A DNA stretch of 64,000 nucleotides from Methylobacterium sp. Leaf104 (lineage in GTDB: Bacteria; Pseudomonadota; Alphaproteobacteria; Rhizobiales; Beijerinckiaceae). This document shows positions 17,987 through 27,281 of this stretch, piece by piece. Numbering within the stretch: the first letter of the stretch is position 1; each line of letters opens with the position of its first letter. The translations under genes were made by a program, and so were the position numbers. The notes beneath the pieces were generated by a model that worked only from the letters and a program-made list of their open reading frames with translations, was not told the origin of the DNA and did no database searches. The stretch spans positions 135,579 to 199,578 of the forward strand of contig NZ_LMMZ01000003.1 in NCBI RefSeq assembly GCF_001422885.1, written 5' to 3'.

Positions 17987-18952
17987 TCATGCCGCTCCGG
18001 CCTCGCTGCCCGGCTCCTTCGAGAGCAGGTTCTTCAGGTGATAGTGGTGGCGGCCGAGATTGCCGCCGTAATTGCCGGCCGTGACCGCGACGAGGCCGTG
18101 GGCGGCCCCGGCCTCGGTGGCCGCGTGCAGGGCCGCGCGCATCGATTCCGCGACGGCGTCGGAGGTCAGCGCGTCGATCACGATCTCCAGCACGACGCCG
18201 ACCTCGGCCGAGAGCTCGGTGCCGGCCCGGCCCTTCAGGGTCGGGCAATAGGCGTCGTTGGTGGAGGCCATCATGCCCTTGGTGCGGGCGCCGACCTTCG
18301 AGCCGGAGCGGACGATGCCGCCGGGGAAGGGCAGGATCGCGCCCGGAACCGCGCGGGCGGCCTCGACCGCGATCTCGGCGACCCTGAGGGTGTCGGCGTG
18401 CCTGCGCCCGAGGAACAGCAGGTTGCCGCCGCCGACCGCGCCGTCCACCGCGCGGACGAAGTCCTCGCACAGGAACTCGCCGTCCATGACGGGGATGCGC
18501 CAGTAGCGCCGGGCCTTGCCGGTCACCGGGTCGGTCAGGCGCTTGGCCACGGCGAAACCGTCGCCGAAGTAGCGGATCGCGCCGCCGAGCTTGATCTTGG
18601 TCGGCCCGTCGACGCCCGCGTAGCAGGCGGTGCCCGGGCAGGTGAGGATGCACTGGCCGACCCGCTTGAGGAGCTGGTCCTTGAGGCCGTTCGGCTCGAA
18701 GCCGAACAGCAGCACACGCACGCCGGGGCGCCCGTCCGGCGTCTCCTCGGGGGAGAGCTCGCAGTCGATCCCGGCCTCGGCGCCGCAGCCGATCACCGAG
18801 GTGGCGAAGCCCGTCATCACGGTGGCGGCGATCATCGCCCATTTGGGCGTGTCGTTGGTGATGACGATCGCGGTGCCGGCGACGTCGAACGCCTCCGCGA
18901 AGGTGTCGATCACCGGAATGCCGTTGAGGGTGAGGTCCGTCATCTCAGTCAC
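17987..18952 (-). CDS. fhcD: Formylmethanofuran:H4MPT formyltransferase (complex subunit D)
   Basis: A 321-residue formyltransferase of the Ftr family. Conserved segments are LNGIPVIDTFAEAFD at the start, GCGAEAGIDCELSPEETPDG and CPGTACYAGVDG. It catalyses transfer of formyl from formyl-H4MPT to methylofuran. A second ATG nine bases inside the frame (MTDLTL) could be the real start. About 60 bases separate it from fhcA. Confidence 0.96.
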   Translation of the reverse strand: MTEMTDLTLNGIPVIDTFAEAFDVAGTAIVITNDTPKWAMIAATVMTGFATSVIGCGAEAGIDCELSPEETPDGRPGVRVLLFGFEPNGLKDQLLKRVGQCILTCPGTACYAGVDGPTKIKLGGAIRYFGDGFAVAKRLTDPVTGKARRYWRIPVMDGEFLCEDFVRAVDGAVGGGNLLFLGRRHADTLRVAEIAVEAARAVPGAILPFPGGIVRSGSKVGARTKGMMASTNDAYCPTLKGRAGTELSAEVGVVLEIVIDALTSDAVAESMRAALHAATEAGAAHGLVAVTAGNYGGNLGRHHYHLKNLLSKEPGSEAGAA

Positions 18953-19012
18953 CGGTCCCCACGCGACGCATTTCGATCGAGCCCGGCAGGCTTCTCAGGT
19001 CCGACATGCTTC

Positions 19013-20656
19013 TCAGGAACGACATGCGACCTCCGCGAACACGTCCGGCTTCGGGAAGGCCTCGTCGGGCACCGCGAAGCTCCTGAGGCCGGTGCCGAAG
19101 CGGTCCTGCAGGTAGGTCTCGGCGCGGGCCGCCATCGCCTTGTCGGATTCCACGGTGAGTTCCAGCGTGCGGCCGGAGCGCCAGGCCACGACCTCGCCGT
19201 CCTCCACGATGGTCTCGCCGTCCTTCAGGACCAGCCTGGCGCGGGCGAACATCGCCGTGCGGTCGGGGTCGTCGCGATAGACCGCGACGTCGGCCCGGGC
19301 GCCCTCGCGCAGGTGGCCGCGGTCGGCGAGGCCGAGGAGCTTGGCGGGTCCCGAGCGGGTGAGCTGGGCGATCTCCGAGAAGCTGTACTCGCGCTCGATC
19401 GCGCAGAGGCCCGAGCGCTCGGCGATGACCTTGTGCAGGGAGGCGATCTCGCGGTCGCGCTCCTCCTTGTCCATCAGGAAGTGGATGATCCGCGGGTAAT
19501 CCGTGAAGGGACCGCCGTTGGGGTGGTCGGTGGTCAGGATGGTGCGCTCCGGCTCCTTCGAGAGGAGCATCAGCTCGAGGCCGATCGCCCATTGCAGGGA
19601 GCTCACCGGTCCGCGCGGCTTGTAGAGGAACGGCACCACGCCGCCGCCCTCGGCGTCGCCCGCGGTGAGGATCCACTTCTTCGGGTTGGCGCCCTTGCGG
19701 CCGGCGAACTGGCGCAGGATGTCGAGCGAGATCGTCACGGTCTGACCGAAGGCGACCTGGCCGACGTCGTAGGTCGCGTTGGGGTGCGCCTCCATGGCCT
19801 CGGTGATGCGCTCGGCCGCCGAGCGGAAGCCCCCGGTCTGGGGATTCTCGGGGTCGGCGACGCCGTAGCCGTAGAACTGGGCGTGGGCGAAGTGGATGCG
19901 CCGGCCCTCCGCCGCCTCCAGGGTCGCCACGAAGGATTCGTCGGCGCCCGGGATGCCGAGGTTGTTGCAGTGGACGTGCAGCGGGTGCGGCACGCCGATC
20001 TCCTCGACCGCGTCGAGGAGCGCGCCCATGATCCGGCGCGTCGAGAGGCCGTAGACCGGGATCTCGTCGTCGAGGCCGAGCTTCAGCATCCCGTCCTTGA
20101 AGGCCGAGGCGCCGCCCGCATTGATGCACTTGACGCCGAGGCCCCGCGAGGTGGCCACCGACAGGGCGACGAGGTCGCGCACCGCCGCCTTGCCCTCGCG
20201 CGCCCGCAGGAGCTGGAGCAGGTGGTCGTCGTTGCCCATCACCGTCAGGGCGCCGCGGTCGAGGAGCGGGATGTCGGCGAGCTCGAGCTGGGTGGCCAGC
20301 GCATTGGCGGGCGGCATCGCGGGCTCGACCGCCAGGGTGTAGCCCATCCGCGCGTAGTTCGCGCCGATCCAGGCGGCCGAGCCGCCGGCATGGGCGAAGG
20401 GATGGCCCTCGGGCGCGGCCTCGCTGGCGTAGAGCTCGGGCAGGAGCAGCCGGCTCATCACCACGTTGCCGCCGGCGATGTGCGAGTGCACCTCGACGCC
20501 GCCGGCCATCACCACGCAGCCGGTGGCGTCGATGGTCCGGTCGGGCGCGCGGTCGGAGGCGGCCACCACGCGGCCGTTCTCGATCCAGACCTCGCCGACC
20601 GCGTCGCGGCCGGCCGTCGGGTCGACGACCCGGCCCCCGTGAATCCGGATCAGCAT
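19013..20656 (-). CDS. fhcA: Formyltransferase/hydrolase complex subunit A (metallo-hydrolase)
   Basis: A 547-residue amidohydrolase-fold subunit homologous to FmdA/FwdA. It hydrolyses formylmethylofuran to formate. Metal ligands appear in GGVEVHSHIAGG near residue 60 and in LHVHCNN, with LTTDHPNGGPF further on. The start at 20656 (MLIRIHGGRVVDPTAG) is the family start. The open frame upstream of it is a shadow of fhcB. Start and fhcB stop overlap by seven bases. Confidence 0.96.
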   Translation of the reverse strand: MLIRIHGGRVVDPTAGRDAVGEVWIENGRVVAASDRAPDRTIDATGCVVMAGGVEVHSHIAGGNVVMSRLLLPELYASEAAPEGHPFAHAGGSAAWIGANYARMGYTLAVEPAMPPANALATQLELADIPLLDRGALTVMGNDDHLLQLLRAREGKAAVRDLVALSVATSRGLGVKCINAGGASAFKDGMLKLGLDDEIPVYGLSTRRIMGALLDAVEEIGVPHPLHVHCNNLGIPGADESFVATLEAAEGRRIHFAHAQFYGYGVADPENPQTGGFRSAAERITEAMEAHPNATYDVGQVAFGQTVTISLDILRQFAGRKGANPKKWILTAGDAEGGGVVPFLYKPRGPVSSLQWAIGLELMLLSKEPERTILTTDHPNGGPFTDYPRIIHFLMDKEERDREIASLHKVIAERSGLCAIEREYSFSEIAQLTRSGPAKLLGLADRGHLREGARADVAVYRDDPDRTAMFARARLVLKDGETIVEDGEVVAWRSGRTLELTVESDKAMAARAETYLQDRFGTGLRSFAVPDEAFPKPDVFAEVACRS

Positions 20657-21741
20657 GCGGCGCCCTTCTTCTGCGTGAGGCGTTGTTGGATACGATCTTG
20701 GATGGCGGTGAGGATGCCGGCCGCGCTCAGCTCGGCCGCCTGGCCGGAGGCCGGCGTATAGGTGATCGCGGCCCGGCGCTCGTCCCACAGGCTGCCGCCG
20801 GCGGTCTCGCCGGGCACGCCCACGGCGAAGACCACGTCGGCGACGTCGCCGCCGGCCTCGGGGCTGCCGACGCCCACGATGGCGACGCTCGGCAGGGTCC
20901 CGAGCCAGTCGGGACGCGGGGCGGGCAGGGAGGCGAGCCAGAGGGCGGCGTCGGCCTCGCCGGCGGCGATCTGGCGGGCGCTGTCGAAGCGCCAGGGATC
21001 GTGCTCGGGCACGTGGCGGCCGAAGCCGACGCGCGGGGCCTGGCCGGTGGTCCAGGCGGCGAGCTGCAGGAGGGCGCGGCCCTGGAACGGGTCGGAGAGG
21101 GGCAGGCCGAAGAAGCGCGTGACCTCGTTGAGGTCCTTGATCATGCCCTGGAGCATCTCGACGCCGAGTTCGCCGATCTCGGCCGGGTCGTACAGGACGA
21201 CGCCGTACTGCGCGGTGCTCAGGCGCCGGGCGAGGTCGGCATAGGCCGCCTCGCCGCCGAGATTGCCCTTCAGGAAGGCGCGCAGATGCGCGATCGAGAC
21301 CGCGAGGCCGCCGGCCTCGGCCGGGTAGGCCACGTGCCGGGTGGCGCCGTTGCGCGGGCCGCCGAGGGACAGGATGACCCGCTCCGAGCCGGCGGCACGG
21401 CCGCGGGTCGCCTGCGAGCCGGCGATGTCCTGGACGATCGGGCGGTCCCAGGGCGCGTTGCCGACGATGAGGACCGCGTCGGCCCGGCCGACGGCCTCGG
21501 CCGGCGTCGTCGTCATCGCGCCGGTGCGGCTCAGGGAGCCGAGCTCGGCATAGAGGCTCGGGCCGGCCACGGGATCGACGGAGGCGCCGAGGGCGTCGGC
21601 CAGGTGATAGGCCGCGCGCACCGCGCTCAACTCGGCGCAGAGACCCGCCAGGACAGCCGTCTGCGCTGAAGCGAGGAGCGTGGCGGCGGCCTCCACCGCC
21701 GCGTCCGCATCCGTCGCACCACCCTTCACCCAGGCCGCCAT
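20650..21741 (-). CDS. fhcB: Formyltransferase/hydrolase complex subunit B
   Basis: A 363-residue homologue of the molybdopterin-binding subunit of formylmethanofuran dehydrogenase. The bacterial form is shortened and acts without a redox centre. No CxxC iron-sulfur motif is visible here, in line with that. Recognisable parts are SLSRTGAMTTTPAEAVGRAD, LIVGNAPWDRP and FFGLPLSDPFQGRALLQ. I start it at MAAWVKGG (21741), behind a weak AAGGTG site. First gene of the operon, facing the beta-RFAP synthase gene. Confidence 0.93.
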   Translation of the reverse strand: MAAWVKGGATDADAAVEAAATLLASAQTAVLAGLCAELSAVRAAYHLADALGASVDPVAGPSLYAELGSLSRTGAMTTTPAEAVGRADAVLIVGNAPWDRPIVQDIAGSQATRGRAAGSERVILSLGGPRNGATRHVAYPAEAGGLAVSIAHLRAFLKGNLGGEAAYADLARRLSTAQYGVVLYDPAEIGELGVEMLQGMIKDLNEVTRFFGLPLSDPFQGRALLQLAAWTTGQAPRVGFGRHVPEHDPWRFDSARQIAAGEADAALWLASLPAPRPDWLGTLPSVAIVGVGSPEAGGDVADVVFAVGVPGETAGGSLWDERRAAITYTPASGQAAELSAAGILTAIQDRIQQRLTQKKGAAC

Positions 21742-22052
21742 GCGTTGCACCTTGGAAAATCGAGGGCCCGGCGCGCACCGTATTCGGCGTCGCGCGCGGC
21801 GGGACTGAGCCAGTCCATGTCGTTGGGGCGGCACGTTTGCATCGGCGCCGCCCCCCAGGCAACCCCCCAGGACCGTCCGGCGCGAATCAGGAGCCCGGCG
21901 CCGCGGGGGGGAGACATCGGGACCCCGGCGCCGCGCCGGGAGATTTGCCCGATGCGCTTGCGACGGGTCGGCGCTCCGTGGGAGAAGCCGGCGGCGCGGG
22001 ATCGGCGGCCCGACGGGGCACGGGGCCGCATGGAACGGGAGGACGGGTCGCG
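21742..22052. promoter_or_regulatory. Divergent promoter region between fhcB and beta-RFAP synthase
   Basis: This 311-base region separates two divergent C1-cofactor units and must hold both promoters. It is extremely GC-rich. Two copies of CCCGGCGCCGCG occur near 21893 and 21926, each inside an inverted-repeat-like GC block. I see no clear sigma-70 boxes. A GGGAGG site at 22037 serves the rightward gene. Confidence 0.45.
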
Positions 22053-23039
22053 ATGGAGGGGATCGACGTGATGCGGCCCCCGAGCGGGCCGGGCGAACCC
22101 GGCACCGGCCTGCGGGTGCACGCTCCCGCCCGCCTGCATTTCGGATTCCTCGACCTGCATGGCGGGCTCGGCCGGCGCTTCGGCAGCATCGGCCTCGCCC
22201 TCGACGCCCCGGCCGTGACCCTGACGGCGCGACCGGCTGGGCGCCTCGACGTGACCGGGCCGGAGGCACGGCGCGCCGCCGCCTACGCCCTGGCGGCCGC
22301 CGGGCATCTCGGCATCGCCGGTCACGCCGCGCTCACCATCGAATCCGCCATTCCCGCCCATGCGGGCTTCGGCTCCGGCACCCAGCTGGCGCTCAGCGTG
22401 GCGGCGGCCCTGGCCGGCCTCGCCGGGCGGCCCTTCGCGCCGGAGGACTTCGCCAACGCCCTCGACCGGGGCAACCGCTCGGGCGTCGGGCTGGCGGCCT
22501 TCACGCAGGGCGGCCTCATCGTCGATGGCGGGCGTGACCCCGACGGCAACCCGCCGCCGGTGATCGCCCGGCTGGCCTATCCGGAGGCCTGGCGCGTCGT
22601 GCTGATCCTCGACACCGGCATGACCGGCGTCCACGGCACCCGCGAGGTCGCGGCCTTCCGCGACCTGCCGCGTTTCCCGGAAGCCCAGGCCGCCGAGATC
22701 TGCCGCATCGTGCTGATGCAGGTGCTGCCCGCCGCGGTCACCGCGGAGCCCGAGGGGTTCGGCGCCGGCATCACCCGGATCCAGCAGCTCATCGGCGACC
22801 ACTTCGCGCCCCACCAGGGCGGCCGCTTCGCCAGCCCGGCCGTGGCCGAGGCGCTCGCCGCCATCGCCGAATTCGGGATCGTGGGCTACGGCCAGAGCTC
22901 CTGGGGACCGACCGGCTTCGCCCTGGTGCCCTCGGAGGCCGAGGCCCGCGCCCTGGTGGCCATGCTGGAGCGCCCCGGCCCGCTGAAGTTCCTGGTCGCC
23001 CGGGGGCGCAACACCGGCGCGACGGTCACCGCGCTTTAA
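22053..23039 (+). CDS. mptG: Beta-ribofuranosylaminobenzene 5'-phosphate synthase (Orf4/MptG type)
   Basis: A 328-residue GHMP-kinase-like protein that condenses p-hydroxybenzoate or p-aminobenzoate with PRPP, the first committed step of methanopterin. The N-terminus has VHAPARLHFGFLDLHGGLGRRFGSIG. The GHMP nucleotide-like loop appears as IPAHAGFGSGTQLALSVAAALA. Later come RSGVGLAAFTQGG and GYGQSSWGPTGFAL. The start at 22053 follows GGGAGG at moderate spacing, and an ATG 18 bases inside is an alternative. In AM1 this gene was called orf4. Confidence 0.92.
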   Translation: MEGIDVMRPPSGPGEPGTGLRVHAPARLHFGFLDLHGGLGRRFGSIGLALDAPAVTLTARPAGRLDVTGPEARRAAAYALAAAGHLGIAGHAALTIESAIPAHAGFGSGTQLALSVAAALAGLAGRPFAPEDFANALDRGNRSGVGLAAFTQGGLIVDGGRDPDGNPPPVIARLAYPEAWRVVLILDTGMTGVHGTREVAAFRDLPRFPEAQAAEICRIVLMQVLPAAVTAEPEGFGAGITRIQQLIGDHFAPHQGGRFASPAVAEALAAIAEFGIVGYGQSSWGPTGFALVPSEAEARALVAMLERPGPLKFLVARGRNTGATVTAL

Positions 23040-23149
23040 GACGACGTCCTGTAGATCCGAGCTTCGGGCCGCCCGCACCGGGCAGGCTTTGACAATTCGA
23101 CGCCTCGGCGCACGATCGGGCCGCGTCACAGCACGAAGGGAGTCCGACG

Positions 23150-24043
23150 ATGGCCCGCTCGATCCTGCACATGATCACGCCTCTCAAGCACATGAGCCCG
23201 TTCGACGTGAACATGGCCGTGGATGCGGGCTTCGAAACCATCGCCACCTACGCGAATGCGACGCTCGCGGACGTGACGACGCTCGTGCAGGATTCGATCT
23301 TCTCGCGCGCCCCCCAGGACGGCGTGCGCACCGGGATCTTCATCGGCGGCAAGAACGCCGAGGACGCCCTCGACATGATGGACCGGGCCAAGAAGGCCCT
23401 GGTGCCGCCCTTCGCCAACCACATCTTCGCCGATCCGGCCGGCTCCTTCACCACGGGCGCGGCCATGGTCGCGGAGGTGACCCGCGCCCTGAAGGCGAAG
23501 TTCGACACCGGCCTCGAGGGCAAGCGCATCGTCATCTTCGGCGGCGCCGGCGTCGTCGCCTACGTCGCCGCGGTGATCGGCGCCCTGCACGGCGCCAAGG
23601 CCGTCCTCGTCGGCCATGACGGCGAGGAGCGCGTCAGCAAGATCGCCAACACCATGCGCTGGCGCTTCGACGTCGAGGTCGAGGCGGTGGACGGCTCCAC
23701 CGTGGCCGCCCGGCGCGCCGCCATCGTGAACGCCGACGTCATCCTCTCGGCCGGCCCGGCCGGCATCCCGATCCTCACGGCCGAGGACCTCGAAGCCGCC
23801 CCGAAGCTGCTCGTGGCCTCCGACGTCAACGCCGTGCCGCCCGCCGGCATCGCCGGCATCGACGTCAACGCCGTCGACGTGCCCCTGCCCACGGGTCGGG
23901 GCGTCGGCATCGGGGCGCTGGCAGTGGGCAACGTGAAGTACCAGACCGAATCCCGCCTCTTCCGCCGGATGCTGGAGGCCGACGAGCCGCTCTGCCTCGA
24001 CTTCCGCGACGCCTACACGCTGGCGGTCGAGGTGGCGGGCTGA
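23150..24043 (+). CDS. mtdB: NAD(P)-dependent methylene-H4MPT dehydrogenase
   Basis: A 297-residue Rossmann enzyme that oxidises methylene-H4MPT to methenyl-H4MPT with NAD or NADP. N-terminal residues [22 protein letters not shown] are family-typical. The pterin-binding part has [13 protein letters not shown], and the nucleotide loop is [18 protein letters not shown] (about residue 125). An AAGGGAG site precedes the ATG. Its TGA overlaps the start of the next gene. Confidence 0.96.
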   Translation: MARSILHMITPLKHMSPFDVNMAVDAGFETIATYANATLADVTTLVQDSIFSRAPQDGVRTGIFIGGKNAEDALDMMDRAKKALVPPFANHIFADPAGSFTTGAAMVAEVTRALKAKFDTGLEGKRIVIFGGAGVVAYVAAVIGALHGAKAVLVGHDGEERVSKIANTMRWRFDVEVEAVDGSTVAARRAAIVNADVILSAGPAGIPILTAEDLEAAPKLLVASDVNAVPPAGIAGIDVNAVDVPLPTGRGVGIGALAVGNVKYQTESRLFRRMLEADEPLCLDFRDAYTLAVEVAG

Positions 24044-25218
24044 CGCCCGAACCGTCGGAGCCGGCACCGGCCCTCGCCGGTCGGACCCTCCTGATCGCCG
24101 CCCAGTCCGGCCGCGCCCTCGCCCAGGCGGCGCGGCGGGCGGGCCTGGCGCCCCTCGTCCTCGACCTGTTCGGCGACGCGGACACCCGCGCTTTGGCCGA
24201 GGGCTACCGCCAGGCCGAAGGACGGTTCGGAGCCGGGCTGCTCGGCGGCGACGCGATCCTGCGCCATCTCGACATCCTCGCGGCCGAGGGGCCGGGCGAA
24301 CCCCTCGGCCTCGTCCTCGGCAGCGGCTTCGAGGCCGCCCCCGACCTGATGCGGACCATCGCGGGACGCCACCGCCTCCTCGGCGCCGGTCCGGATTGCG
24401 TGGCCGCCCTCAAGGATCCCTTCGCCCTCGCAGCGCTGTGTCGGGCGCAGGCCGTCCCGCACCCGGCCGTCACCCGCGATCCCGTGCCCGACAGGTCCGC
24501 CTGGCTGCTCAAGCGGGCCGGGGGTTCGGGCGGCACGCATATCCGCGCCGCGCCGGGCGGCCCCGCCCCGCCGGGCGCCTATTTCCAGGCCCGGGCGCCG
24601 GGACGGGCCGTGTCGCTGGCGGTCCTGGCCGACGGCGCCGCGATCCGGGTGGTGGGGGTCACCGAGCAATGGAGCGCCCCGTCTCCCCTCCGGCCCTTCC
24701 GCTACGCCGGCGCCCTGGAGCGGGCGCCCCACGAGCCGCCGGTGCTCGGGGCCGAACTCCTGGCGACGATGGCGGCCGGGGTCGCGTGCCTCGCGGCGGC
24801 GACCGGCCTCAGGGGGCTCGCCAGCGCCGATTGCCTCGTGGACGGGCGGGATTGGTGGCTCACCGAGATCAACCCGCGCCCGGGCGCCACCCTCGACGTG
24901 CTCGACCGGCGCCGGACCCCGCTCCTCGCCCAGCACATCGCGGCGAGCCTCGGCCGTCTGCCCGATCCGGAACCCGCACCGATGGATGCGGCGGCGTCGG
25001 AAATCTGCTACGCGGCCAGCGGCTACGCGCCGATGCCGCCGATCTCCTGGCCGGATTTCGTGCGCGACCGCCCAAGACCCGGCACCACGGTGGCGCGCCA
25101 CGCACCGCTGTGCACCCTGTTCGCCACAGGGCCGGACTCGGCCGCCACGAGAGCGATGTTGCGAAGCCGGGCCGCGGAACTGCGGACCCTGCTCGCCCTG
25201 ACGGAGGGACACCCATGA
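24040..25218 (+). CDS. ATP-grasp protein of the H4MPT cluster (Orf5 type), probable CTG start
   Basis: A 392-residue ATP-grasp ligase-like protein. The N-terminal domain ([20 protein letters not shown]) and central ATP-binding strands ([16 protein letters not shown], about residue 155) fit the family, as does [15 protein letters not shown] near residue 285. The N-terminal domain lies in frame upstream of the first TTG (24193), and no ATG, GTG or TTG precedes it. The only sensible start is CTG at 24040, which overlaps the mtdB stop (CTGA). The gene between mtdB and mch in AM1 is known as orf5, involved in C1-cofactor synthesis. The exact reaction is unclear. Confidence 0.8.
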   Translation: MTPEPSEPAPALAGRTLLIAAQSGRALAQAARRAGLAPLVLDLFGDADTRALAEGYRQAEGRFGAGLLGGDAILRHLDILAAEGPGEPLGLVLGSGFEAAPDLMRTIAGRHRLLGAGPDCVAALKDPFALAALCRAQAVPHPAVTRDPVPDRSAWLLKRAGGSGGTHIRAAPGGPAPPGAYFQARAPGRAVSLAVLADGAAIRVVGVTEQWSAPSPLRPFRYAGALERAPHEPPVLGAELLATMAAGVACLAAATGLRGLASADCLVDGRDWWLTEINPRPGATLDVLDRRRTPLLAQHIAASLGRLPDPEPAPMDAAASEICYAASGYAPMPPISWPDFVRDRPRPGTTVARHAPLCTLFATGPDSAATRAMLRSRAAELRTLLALTEGHP

Positions 25219-26201
25219 CCACCAGCCCGAGCGGCGCGAAATTCCCGTTTCCGAGCGTCAACGCCCTGACCGCGCCCCTGGTGGAGCGGCTGGTCGCCGA
25301 TGCCGAGGCCCTGCGCCTGTCCGTGACCACCGAGAACGGCGCCCGCATGGTCGATGCCGGCGCGACCGTGCGCGGCTCCATCGAGGCCGGGCGCCGCATC
25401 GCCGAGATCTGCCTCGGCGGCCTCGGCACCGTCTCGATCGCGCCCTCCGGCCCGATCGCGTCCTGGCCCTACTCGGTGATCGTGCACGCCGCCGATCCGG
25501 TCATCGCCTGCCTCGGCAGCCAGTATGCCGGCTGGTCCCTGGCCGACGAGATCGGGGATTCCGGCTTCTTCGCCCTCGGCTCCGGCCCCGGCCGCGCCGT
25601 GGCGGTGGTGGAGGACCTCTACGGCGAGCTCGGCTACAAGGACACCGCGACCCAGACCGCCCTGGTGCTGGAGGCGGCCGGCGGCCCGCCGGCCTCCGTC
25701 GTCGCCAAGGTGGCCGAGGCCACCGGCCTGGCGCCGGAGCAGCTGACCTTCATCTACGCCCCGACCCAGAGCCTGGCCGGCTCGACCCAGGTCGTCGCCC
25801 GCGTCCTCGAGGTCGCCCTGCACAAGGCCCACACCGTCGGCTTCGACCTCCACAGGATCGTCGACGGCATCGGCTCCGCCCCGCTCTCGCCGCAGCACCC
25901 GGACTTCATCCAGGCCATGGGCCGCACCAACGACGCCATCATCTACGGCGGCCGCGTGCAGCTCTTCGTCGAGGCCGACGACGCCGATGCGCAGCAGCTC
26001 GCCGAGCAGGTCCCTTCGTCGAACTCGGCCGATCACGGCGCCCCCTTCGCCGACATCTTCGCCCGGGTGAACGGCGACTTCTACAAGATCGACGGCGCCC
26101 TCTTCAGCCCGGCCGAGGTGATCGTCACCTCCGTCACCACCGGCAGGAGCTTCCGCGGCGGCAAGCTGATGCCGGAGCTGGTCGAGGCGTCCTTCCGGTA
26201 A
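25215..26201 (+). CDS. mch: Methenyl-H4MPT cyclohydrolase
   Basis: A 328-residue enzyme that hydrolyses methenyl-H4MPT to N5-formyl-H4MPT. It has the family segments [44 protein letters not shown] and [11 protein letters not shown]. It starts at 25215 behind GGAGGG, with the ATG overlapping the stop of the ATP-grasp gene. With mtdB, fhc and fae it forms the full formaldehyde-to-formate route of this window. Confidence 0.97.
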   Translation: MTTSPSGAKFPFPSVNALTAPLVERLVADAEALRLSVTTENGARMVDAGATVRGSIEAGRRIAEICLGGLGTVSIAPSGPIASWPYSVIVHAADPVIACLGSQYAGWSLADEIGDSGFFALGSGPGRAVAVVEDLYGELGYKDTATQTALVLEAAGGPPASVVAKVAEATGLAPEQLTFIYAPTQSLAGSTQVVARVLEVALHKAHTVGFDLHRIVDGIGSAPLSPQHPDFIQAMGRTNDAIIYGGRVQLFVEADDADAQQLAEQVPSSNSADHGAPFADIFARVNGDFYKIDGALFSPAEVIVTSVTTGRSFRGGKLMPELVEASFR

Positions 26202-26216
26202 AGCGCCGGTTCCAAG

Positions 26217-26345
26217 CCCTCGCCCCGGTGCGGGCGAGGGTGCCCGCAGGGCAGGCGGGGGGAAGGGACGACCGCTCCGGATTCGGCGCTCCCTTCATCC
26301 GTCCCGCCGCGCGGGCCACCTTCTCCCGCAAGAGGGAGACGCCAT
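26217..26345. repeat. REP-like intergenic mosaic element
   Basis: The gap between mch and the RimK-like gene is filled by a dyad of the type scattered through many alphaproteobacterial genomes. A left arm of the form GCGAGGGTGCCCGCAGGGC...GGAAGGG faces a right arm of the form CCCTTCATCC...GGGCCACCTTCTCCCGC. It can fold into a large stem. No coding potential. A related short string (GACGACCGCTCCG) also occurs downstream of lutB near 40498. Confidence 0.6.
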
Positions 26346-26369
26346 TCACGTCGAGGCTATGGGAAACCC

Positions 26370-27281
26370 ATGCGGATCGGGCTCGCGGCCGACAACGGCA
26401 ACTGGCACAAGGCGCGCCTGAAGGCCGCCCTCGAACAGCTCGGCGCCGCGCCGGTGCTGTTCTCCATGGCCGACGTCGCGGTGGTGACGGGGGGACCCGA
26501 GCCCCTGCGGGTGCCCGGCTTCGCGACCCTGCCGGACGGCGTCCTCCTGCGCACCATCGCGGGGGGCACCTTCGAGGCGACGACCATGCGCCTCGGTGTC
26601 CTGCACGCCCTGGCGGCCGCCGGCACCACCGTGTGGAACTCCCCCGGCGCGATCGAGCGCTCGGTCGACAAAGCGATGACGAGCCTGCTCATCGCCCGGG
26701 CCGGCCTGCCGACCCCGGAGACCTACGTGCTCTCGAAGCGCGAGGCCGCCGCCGAGATCGTGGCGCGGGAGGCGCGGCCCGGCCGTCCCCTGGTGCTGAA
26801 GCCGCTGTTCGGCTCGCAGGGGGAGGGACTCCAGCTGATCGAGCGCCCGGAGGACCTGCCCGACGAGGAGGCGGTGTCCCGGGTCTATTACCTCCAGCGC
26901 TACATCGCCCGCGCCGACGGCCTCTGGCGCGACTACCGGGTCTTCGTCTGCGAGGGCCGCGCCATCGCGGGCATGATCCGCGAGGGCGACGGCTGGATCA
27001 CCAACGTCCATCGCGGGGGCCGGCCCCTGGCCTGGGCGATGCCGCCCGCCGCCGCCGAGCTCGCCGAGCGCGCGGCCGCCGCGGTCGGCGTCGATTATTC
27101 CGGCATCGATCTCGTGGAGGACGGGCAGGGGGGCTACCTCGTGCTGGAGGTGAACTCGATGCCGGCCTGGTCCGGGCTGCAGCGAGTCACCGAGGTCGAC
27201 ATCGCGCTCGCCGTCGCCCGCGGCTTCCTGAACGCCGTGCGGGCGGCCCGCCCGCCCCGCCTCGTCTCGGCCCTCGGATGA
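26370..27281 (+). CDS. RimK-like alpha-L-glutamate ligase (Orf7 type)
   Basis: A 303-residue ATP-grasp ligase related to RimK and to archaeal MptN, which adds glutamate to methanopterin. Residues visible: WNSPGAIERSVDKAMTSLL (about 95), LVLKPLFGSQGEGLQLIE (about 145), QRYIARADGLWRDYRVFV, and LVLEVNSMPAWSGLQ with the metal-binding ExN. It could add glutamates to H4MPT or to methylofuran, whose bacterial form carries many glutamates. In AM1 the gene after mch is called orf7. The stop overlaps the next start. Confidence 0.85.
   Translation: MRIGLAADNGNWHKARLKAALEQLGAAPVLFSMADVAVVTGGPEPLRVPGFATLPDGVLLRTIAGGTFEATTMRLGVLHALAAAGTTVWNSPGAIERSVDKAMTSLLIARAGLPTPETYVLSKREAAAEIVAREARPGRPLVLKPLFGSQGEGLQLIERPEDLPDEEAVSRVYYLQRYIARADGLWRDYRVFVCEGRAIAGMIREGDGWITNVHRGGRPLAWAMPPAAAELAERAAAAVGVDYSGIDLVEDGQGGYLVLEVNSMPAWSGLQRVTEVDIALAVARGFLNAVRAARPPRLVSALG

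Noticed and set aside
18038..20761. Open frame of about 900 codons antisense to fhcD and fhcA
   Set aside because: It spans two recognised genes on the other strand and has the same shadow composition.
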